Positions 35,861 to 45,084 of a stretch of 64,000 nt of DNA are shown here, piece after piece. Each line of letters starts with the position of its first letter. Position 1 is the first letter of the stretch. The translations under genes were made by a program, and so were the position numbers. Below the pieces are notes generated by a model. It was not told the DNA's origin. It made no database searches and worked only from the letters and a program-made list of their open reading frames with translations. Source of the DNA: Marchantia polymorpha subsp. ruderalis (Eukaryota; Streptophyta; Marchantiopsida; Marchantiales; Marchantiaceae); the NCBI GenBank assembly GCA_037833965.1, contig AP031356.1, forward strand, positions 9,508,501 through 9,572,500, given 5' to 3'.

Positions 35861-38797
35861 TTGCCTCGCGGCCGCACTGGTTCTACAAAGCGAAGAAAAG
35901 GCGAGGTTGGAATAAGGCAATGGTTGGGAGCTCATGGAAGGGGTAAGAAGCAAGCTCAACTCATTGTCACTGATGGTTTCATCGAAGGACACAAGGTGGG
36001 AGTTTTAATTGATCCTGGAGCAACTGAGAATTTTCTATCAAGGAGTGTTGCTATGAAGTTAGGTTTGATGTTGATGAATGACGTGAGTGAAGAACTTGAA
36101 TTGTCAAACGGGCAAACTAGAGTGATAGAAACACTACCACGGAGTGTAGAATTATCCATAGGTAGATACAAGGAGAGCAAGGGATTCAAGGGAGCAAGGG
36201 ATTCATTCAACCAAGTGTTTCACCTTATGGAGCTCCAATACTCTTTGTGAAGAAGAAAGATGGATCCATGAGACTATGTATCGATTATTGCGGGTTGAAT
36301 CAGCAAACGGTGAAAAACAAATATCCATTACCTCGTATAGATGATTTGTTTGATCAACTTCAAGGAATGCAGATGAAGATGTTCACAAGACAACTTTTCG
36401 TACTAAGTATGGACACTTTGAGTATCTGGTGATGCCTTTTGGTCTCACTAATGCACCAGCTACATTCATGGGATTGATGAACGATATCTTTCGCACTTAT
36501 CTAGATAAATCTGTCATTGTTTTTCTAGATGATATGTTGGTGTATAGCAAAACTTTGAGTGATTATAGAAGTCATTTACGAGAGTTACTTCAAGTTTTAA
36601 GAGACAATCAATTGTATGCCAAAGCTTCAAAATGTGAATTTGGCAAGTTAGAAGTAGATTACTTGGGTCATAGAGTTACAACTACAGGAATCCAAGTGAT
36701 GAGTGAGAAGATAGATGCCATTCAGAAATGAATAGCACTTGAGGATCAAACTCAATTGAAGAGTTTTCTAGGGCTCACTGGATTCTATCGTAGATTTGTG
36801 AAAGGTTTTGCTCGACTAGCTCAGACTTTGACTTCCATGTTAGGGAAAGGTCAAAAGTGGAGATGGGGAACAGCTCAAGAGTTAGCTTTTCAAGCATTGA
36901 AAGATGCTTTGTTACACGCACCTATTCTCAAGTGGTATGATCCTAACCGTTCTATCAAGTTGGCCACTAACGCATCAGGTACAACAGTAGGTGGCATACT
37001 TCAACAAAAATGGGAGGATGAATAGCATCCTATTGCTTTCTATTCTCGAAAGTTGGTGGCGGCAGAACAAAATTATCACACGACAGAACGGGAAGAGTTA
37101 GCCATCGTGTTCGCAACCAAACATTGGAAGCATTACTTGGGTGATAAGGAGTTTGTGGTGGAGACTGATCATAAACCCTTGGTTTATTTGGAATTCAGAA
37201 GGATCTGTCCAAACGACAAATTTGATGAGCAGAGTGGCGTCAACGCTTCAACATGAAGATTGTGTACGTGGAGGGAAAGAAGCAACTTGCAGATGCTCTC
37301 ACACGCATGCCTTGTTAGAATCATGTTGCAGAAGTGAAAATTCATGCGGATTGGTGGAGCAAGATGTCACCAGCCACAAAGGAGGATGAAGACATCACTC
37401 GGACACTACAAACAGGAAAGGCAAAGAAATCTCGAGGTTTGGCGTTTTACAATCAGCGTATATGGATTCCACACGATCACGATTTGCGCACAATGATTTT
37501 GGCAGAAAGTCATGATACAGCCATTGCAGGTCATGTGGGAGTGGAGAAAACCGTGGAGAGTATACAACGAGTATACTATTGGCCCAAAATACGTGAGGAT
37601 GTGGAGTCTTGTTCAAAGTTGTGTTGCTTGTCAACAAAACAAGGCAAGTAATAAAAAACCAGCGGGTTTATTACAGCCTCTTCCTATTCCTGAACAGCGG
37701 TGCGAACATGTCACCATGGATCTTGTATGTGAGTTACCAAGGACTTCGTTAGGACATGATTCAGTGGTAGTTTTTGTGGACAAATTGAGCAAGATGATTC
37801 ACATCAGGCTAACCACAAAAACATTAACAGCTCCACAACTAGCTTAATTGTATCTAGATGCAGTTTTTGTGAATCATGGCTTAAGCAAAGTGTTAATCAC
37901 GGATAGAGGTACTCACTTCACTAGTTTATTTTGGAAAACTATGTTTAGTTTTTTCAAAACAAAACTAGCAATGTCAACGACCTATCACTCTCAAACTGAT
38001 GGACAAACGGAGAGGGCAAATAGATACATAGAGGATATGCTACGAGCATTCACATTAGAAGAGCAAGAAGAGTGGGACAACCTTTTGCCACTTGTGGAAT
38101 TTGCATATAACAATTCTGTTAATGCATCCACAAAAGTGTCTCCATTTTTACTTATGTATGGAGCTCATCCTATAACTCCTTCAGGTTTGATGAGACTGTC
38201 CAAAGGAGAGGAGTTTTTGACCAAAGTTGCAGCAGTCAACGAATTCGTGGATATATTCACCGAGGACTACATCAGGCCAATGAGAAGTTGGTGATAGCTC
38301 AAAATCGGCAAAAGCAGCATGCCGATGATCATCGTAGAGAAGTGATTTTTGAGGTTGGAGATCATGTTTGGTTATCTACAACGAATTTGTCTCTTGTAGG
38401 AACACCAAAGTTAAACCCTAGGTTCATTGGTCCATTTTTGGTTGTAAAGCGTCTTGGTGAAGTGTCATACAAGTTGGAACTTCCGTTACATATGAAAATA
38501 CATCCAATATTTCATGTGTCACGATTGCAAAAACATGTACCACGACTAAAACAATTCACCAACCAACCAGCACCACCTCCTCTTCCAACCTTGATAGCAG
38601 ATCACGAGGAGTTTGAGGTAGAAAAGATACTCAAGAAACGTATTTGAGATCATAAATATCCCAAAGTAGAGTATTTGATTCAATGAAAAGGCTATCCATC
38701 GTATGAATCAACTTGGGAACCAGTTAAAAATTTAGCAAATACACCTTTGATAGTTCAGGAGTTTGAACGTATGTGGAACGAGTACGTTGCATCTTAA
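35861..38797 (+). pseudogene. Element B pol: protease, RT, RNase H, integrase, chromodomain
   Basis: The order is protease (VLIDPGATENFLSR, about 36000-36050), reverse transcriptase ([13 protein letters not shown] at 36250; [14 protein letters not shown] at 36425; active-site [11 protein letters not shown] near 36520), RNase H (about 36900-37200), integrase (ITDRGTHFTS at 37890, QTDGQTERANR at 37995) and a chromodomain-like end (to 38797). Two deletions are visible. One joins mid-protease to the start of RT at 36175-36205. The other removes the RT block between LFDQLQGMQ and HKTTF-type sequence at about 36370. Stops include TGA near 36729, TAG near 37023 and two TGA codons in the chromodomain (38645-38647 and 38684-38686). 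Confidence 0.85.
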
Positions 38798-38810
38798 AAG
38801 GAGGGAGGTT

Positions 38811-39226
38811 TGTAACCATCTTTAGTTAGTTAGAACTAAAGTAGAGGTTACTCTAAATATTGATGTAGATACTTTAATGTGCACTAGTCATAGCTGCCAC
38901 ATCAGCGATCCGCGCACTTGGTTGGTACAGAGTGGATGTGTTAGTTGACAGTGCCACGTCAGCAATCCATGTGCTTGTAGGTAAAGATTGAGTGTGTTAG
39001 TTGAGTGCGGCACGTCAACGATCCGTGTGCTTGTTAGGGTTATCCGCCACGTCATCCATCCACTAGGAGTGGGATGGATGGTGGGGATTAGATCTTATCA
39101 CCTTGTACTTGTTGGTGAGAGCTATATAAGGGAAACCATTGGAGGAGAACCATTGTTGGTATCTCTCATCTTTAGAGTTTACGTTTCTATCTTCGAGTGA
39201 GTTTTTCTCTAAACCCTAGCGTTACA
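38811..39226 (+). repeat. 3' LTR of element B
   Basis: It is 416 bp, TGTAAC...GTTACA, plus sense. It has ACGT cores at about 38956, 39012 and 39049 with a mutated fourth (ACAT at 38899), followed by a TATA box (TATATAAG at 39123-39130), the usual U3 layout. It is collinear with both element A LTRs with scattered differences. Confidence 0.88.
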
Positions 39227-39905
39227 GTATGACCTCAATCTTGTGATCTACTCGCCTCTTTGGTGGTAATCCTGCAGGTAGATCATCTGGAAAAACATCT
39301 TTATACTCCATAAAAATGTCGTTCAAGGACTCTAGGATGTGAGTTTTGTCCGTGGACCCAATATCTCTTATAAGTCCAAGGAAACATACATCATCTCTAG
39401 AAATGGATGTTGTACCCATTACAAAGAGGGGTAAATTCATATTCTGAGATCTAATTCTATCTCCATAGATCTTCCATCCACTACTTGCAATCAATTTTCT
39501 TCTCCAATCTACCTTAGGATTATATTGCTGCATCCATGACATTCCAAGGATGATATCATATCGAACTAAACGAATTACTTTCCATTCAATGCTCTCCTTG
39601 TATCTACCTATGGATAATTCTACACTCCGTGGTAGTGTTTCTATCACTCTAGTTTGCCCGTTTGACAATTCAAGTTCTTCACTCACGTCATTCATCAACA
39701 TCAAACCTAACTTCATAGCAACACTCCTTGATAGAAAATTCTTTGTTGCTCAAGGATCAATTAAAATTCTCACCCTGTGTACTTCCATGAAACCATCAGT
39801 GACAATGAGTTGAGCTTGCTTCTTACCCCTTCCATGAGCTCCCAACCATTGCCTTCTTCCAACCTCGCCTTTTCTTCGCTTTGTAGATACAGTGCGGCCG
39901 CGAGG
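39222..39905 (-). pseudogene. Element A protease and start of RT linker
   Basis: The open part (39716-39222, 164 codons) runs from the middle of the protease to an acidic-proline linker (DVFPDDLPAGLPPKRRVDHKIE) that normally leads into reverse transcriptase. It is cut off by element B's LTR end at 39226. The protease active-site region (about 39745-39760) has a TGA in place of the Gly codon that element B keeps in DPGAT, so this copy lacks protease. Confidence 0.8.
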
Positions 39906-39910
39906 CAAGA

Positions 39911-41053
39911 TTATTGGTGATCTTCGTTTCCCGAAACTGCTTCCTCCACCTCTTCATACTCTATCCCCTTCATATTGTTGAACGGTTGTCGCTGCATGGG
40001 TTGTCCTCCTTGTTGTGTTGTCCGAACTCGACAAAACTTGGCAATGTGACCCATTCGTCCACATGCATAGCATTGACGATTGTCGCGAACTCCAACTCCT
40101 ACTCGAACCATTCCGTTATTTGCATAACCTTCTTGCAAATTTGGAACTTTTGGTCTCCAAATCTCACCTCCAAATCTTGGTGATGGTCCTCTTGTTGGTG
40201 CAAAACCTTCTCTACGTCGAAGGTTTCCCAACTCCATCGGTGTTGGACCGGATGGATCTCAAAAATTGCTCACTGGTTCACCGTGTGTGACACCAAAAGC
40301 ACCCGAAATTCGTTGAGCAATTGCGATTGCTTCATTCACAGTAGATGGATTGCTTACCATCACCTCCTTTCGAATTGGATCATTCAAGCCTTGTTTGAAC
40401 ACGTCCAAGGCTTCAGCTCCACTCATATCCATGATAGATATTTGAAGATCAAAAAATTCTTCAATGTACTCATGAAGACCTCCTTTCTGCTTCAGATCCC
40501 ACAACTTCATTCTTGCAGTTTGAAGAGAATCCACCGCTTGAAAATTTTGCAGAATTCCTTCATGCATTCCACTCCACGAAATGGTAGCACCTCTCCCATG
40601 TTGTGTACCATGTGAGAGCCTTATCCGTAAGATAAGATCTCATGAACATTCTTACAATATAATCAGAAACATGAAAATGGGATGAATGAATATTCATCCT
40701 CATAATCCATCCCTCTAACACTTCCATTGTTCTACTCCCTTTGTAAGTTTCCAACTTACAGGATTTTTCCATTCGAAGTAAAAGATTTGCTTGATCTTCA
40801 ATCTCTTGAAGACGCCTCCTATTTGCCTCTGCTGCATCAATAGGATTTGGTTCTGGCTAAACTTGGGAAGCTTGAACTTGAGGTTCAACTTCCATCTCTC
40901 CAACTCTCTCTCTACTTTCTCACTCTCCAATGCGAAGATTTTATCTTCCATGGCTTGCTGCTTGGTATGCCCATCTACTATCGCTTTTCTCAACTCTTTC
41001 ATCTCCGCCATGATTGCATTGAGAACCTCACCCCTATCAATTGATGTCCCCAT
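39911..41053 (-). pseudogene. Element A gag
   Basis: It is collinear with element B gag. The N-terminal charged part is at 41053-40715, the gag core at 40567-40259 (LQNFQAVDSLQTARMKLWDL) and the zinc-knuckle part at 40237-39911 (CYACGRMGHIAKFC). Frames are broken between these parts. Long open frames on the opposite strand here, and in element B, are antisense shadows. Confidence 0.82.
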
Positions 41054-41070
41054 GCTTTCTCACACTCTCT

Positions 41071-41533
41071 CTAATGCAAAGTGAATATAATCACTATGTG
41101 ACCTCTCAACAAAAGAGTCACAAAAGGTGTAGGTGACTCTATCACAGCTCTATAGTACTCCTCTCCATAATTCCTCACAAGAAAATTTCTCCATATCCTC
41201 TTCTGTCTGTATACTGTTCTAATCTTTACATAAGTACTGAATCGAACCGGGACAGGTGGTTCGTGATTCAAATCCATGAAACCTTTAGTATAGAATATAT
41301 ATAGTACAATTCCAATGCTCTCCATAAGTAACTATTGGAAGAATCAGTGGCACTCTCGACTCCATCACTCTAGTCATAAAATCTGCACCCCAACAAACCA
41401 CCAGGTACATTCGAAAATGATGTTTCTCCATGCAACGAAGATGAATATTGAATAGGTTAGGAATTGGCCAGTGCGGTACTGGATTCCTGTCAATCCCGTC
41501 CATATCTGCAAAACCACAATTTTTTCCTTCCAC
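41071..41533 (-). pseudogene. Two overlapping small leader ORFs of element A
   Basis: The frames are 41533-41285 (82 codons) and 41325-41071 (84 codons), the same lengths and same 41-base overlap as in element B. The proteins are close to B's (HWPIPNLFNIHLRCMEKHHF; STYVKIRTVYRQKRIWRNFL). That both stay open in two copies whose gag and pol are broken suggests they were open in the parent, but two young copies cannot prove selection. Confidence 0.5.
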
Positions 41534-41651
41534 CTCTCTCTACATGCAGATGAATGAACTATGCCAGCCTCTATACACTCTCAAGACTACACTCCATCAT
41601 CATTCACTTGCTATTCCATGAGGGGTAATCCACACTCAAGGAAAGAGCAAG

Positions 41652-41667
41652 GTCGCTTTGATACCAT
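41652..41667 (-). other. Primer-binding site (tRNA-Met initiator) of element A
   Basis: The minus strand directly after the 5' LTR reads TGGTATCAAAGCGACC. The first eight bases equal the common plant tRNA-iMet site TGGTATCAGAGC and only one of the first twelve differs. This fixes the element's strand and its 5' LTR. Confidence 0.85.
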
Positions 41668-42075
41668 TGTAACACTAGGGTTTAGAGAGAAGCTCACTTG
41701 AAGATAGAAATGTAAACTCTTAAGATGAGAGATAGCAACAATGGTTCTCCTCTCCCTTATATAGCTCTCAACAACAAGTACAAGGAGATAAGATCTAATC
41801 TCCACGATCCATCCCACTCATAGTGGATGGATGACGTGGCGGATAACCCTAAGAAGCACACGGATCGTTGACGTGGCGCATCCAACTAACACACTCAATC
41901 TTTACCTACAAGCACACGGATTGCTGACGTGGCACTGTCAACTAACACATCCACTCTGTAACTATCAAGTGCGCGGATCGCTGACGTGGCAGCAATGACA
42001 AGTGCACACTAAAGTATCTACATCAATATTTAGAGTAACCTCTACTTTAGTTCTAACTAACTAAAGATGGTTACA
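41668..42075 (-). repeat. 5' LTR of element A
   Basis: It is 408 bp, TGTAAC...GTTACA, with the same ACGT-motif array and TATA region as the other two LTRs. It ends against hAT sequence with CACAT as the right half of an imperfect 5-bp target duplication. Confidence 0.88.
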
Positions 42076-43510
42076 CACATGCTATTGAATGACATCGCAA
42101 TGAACAAACCACACCCTTGAACAAAGTGCACAATAAAATTCTTTGCAATCTTGTAAAAACTGTTACAATATCAGATATCTTCATTTTGTTCCTGAAGTAA
42201 TAATTCGGAAAGTGTGCTTTCCATTCTTGTCACATGCAAAAGACATGAAATAAATATTGAAAAAGAAAATTACTTTTATGTGACTAGCAACATAAAATGC
42301 TATAAGGTTTTAAACAGAATGTTGATCTCTGTAACTATTGAGATCAATGAAAATAAAACAATCCATCACATGACAGTTGGTTTCGAATCAAAAATTTTCT
42401 GGTTTATGTATTCAACAATACGACAACAATGAGTTGAAAACCAAGTTAATACTTTCTCCAATGATAACCAGCGAGTCGTAGCGATATTTGAACATTTAAA
42501 TCGCATTTTGCTGATCAAATTCTGTTGTCGACAAAGGTATCCAATGGTGACAGTTAACGTCGAATAAATTTTGTTGTTGTGATATACTAAAATAACAGTT
42601 TGAATAACAAGATCCAGTTGGTGTGCACCACACCAGAATCGAATCAAATAACAATTTTCTTGTTCAACTCGAGTAGGAACACGAGTCACTATTTCACGTA
42701 CTCGATCTATCATATTCCTAGCATCATCAGGCATGTCAATAAGAGTGTTTTACCCCAAGATGTACAAATTGCATCCATAGTTTTCTCGAACGTCTCGAAC
42801 AAATTGTCACCTCTGTGTCGCCTATAAAGAGAAAGAAAACATAAATGAAAACAATACAGTCCAGTTCCCACAACAAATCTCACTATAATGTCAAAATACG
42901 AGGTGCTCTCAATAGTCAATGAATCAAATGCGACAAAAAAAGCCCAACAATCAACGAGTAATTTGTTGAGTTTTTGAAGTCAAACAGCACCAGCAATCTA
43001 AACAAACGATGATACTTTTGCCTCATTGCGTTCGCGAAAATAATCAAGAGTTATTTCTTCACGTGCATACTCCATTTTACGTGTTATTAACCTGAACGAC
43101 GAGCCAATACCAACCATCCCAATAACAAACTTGAAAAGCTTGATGATCTTGATATGAACTTGATACCCTACACTGTCTGATTTGATTGGCTCTAAAATCT
43201 CAACGCCCGATCAAATACAAACATACTCAGCTTCAAGATTAAATAGAAGTAGAATCAAAGAAATTTTGCTTCGTGTCTACTTACAAACAACGATATTCAC
43301 TTACTTTTTCAAGTGTTGGTTTTCGAGATGCTGTGAATATAGTTCTGGTCGAAATGGAACTTTAAAAGACTGTGTGTCACTAGCCGGCTTGCGCTTTAGT
43401 TCTATCTTTTCTTCATGGCCCCATATCAGGCAAAAGCGATACAAAACTGATGTAACGACAGCAGACGACAGATCTTGCGTCAAGATTTTCAATCCATTCT
43501 CAAGTTTATG
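42076..43510 (-). mobile_element. N-terminal and middle part of a hAT transposase, split by element A
   Basis: Minus-strand pieces in order: 43492-43301 with FRPELYSQHLENQH (the N-terminal block of this hAT subfamily); 42919-42710 with DNLFETFEKTMDAICTSWGK; 42734-42366 with RFWCGAHQLDLVIQ and TTRWLSLEKVLTWF, the conserved C-x-H-x-L-x-L and TRW-S blocks. Further on, the frame continues weakly to the edge of element A and resumes at 31997-31720. Several stops and frameshifts make it dead. It is a different hAT family from the remnant at 27560-28870. The terminal inverted repeats were not found. Confidence 0.65.
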
Positions 43511-43532
43511 ATTCTTTGACGATATTTCATCG

Positions 43533-43646
43533 ACAACAATTAATCATTTTATAAAATTTATATATCATCAACATTTATCCATTCAAAAATACAACAATTA
43601 ATCATTTTCTAAAATTTATATATCATCAACATTTATCCATCCAAAA
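43533..43646. repeat. Tandem repeat, 58-bp unit, two copies
   Basis: ACAACAATTAATCATTTT starts one unit at 43533 and the next at 43591. The two units differ at only a few positions. The repeat is AT-rich and lies in non-coding DNA just outside the hAT remnant. Confidence 0.85.
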
Positions 43647-45084
43647 CAAGAAGTGTTAATAATATAACCTTAACATCATAGTGCATCAATACAACAAATT
43701 GAATTCTTTGATATCAAAACCTTGAACCATATTGGTGAATTATCATTTTTTGATGTAATTATTCTCGTCACATTTTTAACAGATTCACAGTTTGCTTTTT
43801 AATGATTTTTTTTTATTTGAAGCTATTGTTAAATCCAAAATATTTATCATAGTTGTGATTACCATATATAATCAATAAAAAAATATGACACATTCATCTT
43901 CTCTTATATGACTTTCTTATATGTAATAAGAAGACAATGATTTAAAAAAATAATGATCTTAAATGATGAAGTAATGAAGTTATTTCCTCTCTGTTATTTG
44001 TTAGTAGTGTAATGTGAGCCCAACTCCTCTTTTCGCCTTCATTTTGTGAGTAACATTCTGGATCTAAATATGAACACTATTTTGGAACCTTTAAAATATA
44101 CTTTCCACATTCCAAAAGTTCATTTGGATAGCTTCGGCAAATTCCCAGAAATCCTTAACTTATCAGACCCACACCATATTATATCCCACACAACATAACA
44201 ACTTGGAATCAACAAACTTTCCTTTACCCTCGCCATGGACTATGCCAAGTGAGCGCGACGAATACAATACTATATGTCTTGTCTGACCTCAGGCGCTACT
44301 GGCCTGTAGGTTAATGTGCCTGCCTTATCAACCGCAAATGCGAACACTTGTGGAACACGACATCTAACCTTACATTTAATTAAGTTAGCTGGCATTTACA
44401 TTATGGTGAGTTAGCCGCAAAGGAAGTTACAACATGGATGAGAAATACTGCACTGAGAGGCGGAAAATGATCACTTTCCAATATCCTTGAGAAGATTCGC
44501 CAGCACACACTTGATTAATCACATGTGATAGATCATTACACGACATGGTGAGCGAAGACATGCATCATATTCCCCCAAAAATGGGACCAAGTTGCTTGCT
44601 AACACCTGGGAAAGTTATGAAATTCACAGCCGGTGAGGTGCTGCTTTTCAAAAACCTTTTCCTCATGTGATCTAAAGGTACAAAGAGATTCACTGTACGC
44701 GGTACACTCGAAGATCTTCACTGGAGTTCACCATCAGCATACAAGTTATTTTACTGCTCTTTTTTTCTCTTGAATCATAAGACGGCTCCGAAAATACAAT
44801 GAATTTCTCCAAGAATGTCACCCCCACCCGAGGCCTCTCTGACTGATCTTTGAAACTAGATGTGCTTTGCTCTAACGATACAACAAAGGAAGAGGGAGAG
44901 AGCTTCCGGGGGTCATTACTTCTACAGCTCGAGTAAGGCTATAACTAGCTATAAATGAGTCTACACTTTGGCTCCATTTGGCTAGGTCAGAAAGGAATGT
45001 AGCCTGGGAGACCTGGATATCAATTAAGTACAAGGGTATCAGCGGAACGATGAAGTGATGAACAGACCATAACAGGGTAAAAAG
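43647..45084. other. Intergenic: AT-rich, then golgin 3' UTR
   Basis: No gene is visible. AT-rich transposon-like DNA continues to about 44000. Composition is balanced after that, and the last several hundred bases are probably the 3' UTR of the minus-strand golgin gene. Confidence 0.45.

Larger units (their letters stand above)
34133..39226 (+). mobile_element. Ty3/gypsy retrotransposon B (inner), 5' LTR missing
   Basis: This is a sister copy of element A in the opposite direction. It keeps the leader ORFs, gag, a shortened pol and the 3' LTR (38811-39226), with polypurine tract AAAAGGAGGGAGGTT just before it. Its 5' LTR and primer-binding site are gone: at about 34133 element A's RNase H sequence passes straight into B's leader (TATAGCAAGTGAGTG, matching A's leader about 50 bases inside its primer-binding site). 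Sequence resumes in A's protease-RT linker at 39227. So B inserted into A, and a later deletion removed B's 5' end together with A's reverse transcriptase. Confidence 0.85.
31998..42075 (-). mobile_element. Ty3/gypsy chromovirus-type retrotransposon A (outer), interrupted by B
   Basis: The LTRs are 31998-32404 (3') and 41668-42075 (5'), each about 407 bp, starting TGTAAC and ending GTTACA and clearly alike. Next to the 5' LTR the minus strand reads TGGTATCAAAGCGACC, a primer-binding site for initiator tRNA-Met (usual TGGTATCAGAGC). A polypurine tract (AAAAGGAGGGAGGTT, minus sense) abuts the 3' LTR. Internal order, minus sense, is two small leader ORFs, gag, protease, [element B at 34133-39226], then RNase H, integrase and a chromodomain-like end. 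The reverse transcriptase is missing, lost at the junction with B. Stops are present throughout, so the copy is dead. The flanks are hAT sequence with an imperfect 5-bp target duplication. Confidence 0.88.

Noticed and set aside
36000..36050. DPG in place of the usual DS/TG at the gypsy protease active site, considered as a novelty
   Set aside because: DPG variants are, as I recall, common in plant Ty3/gypsy proteases, so it is not evidence of inactivation by itself.
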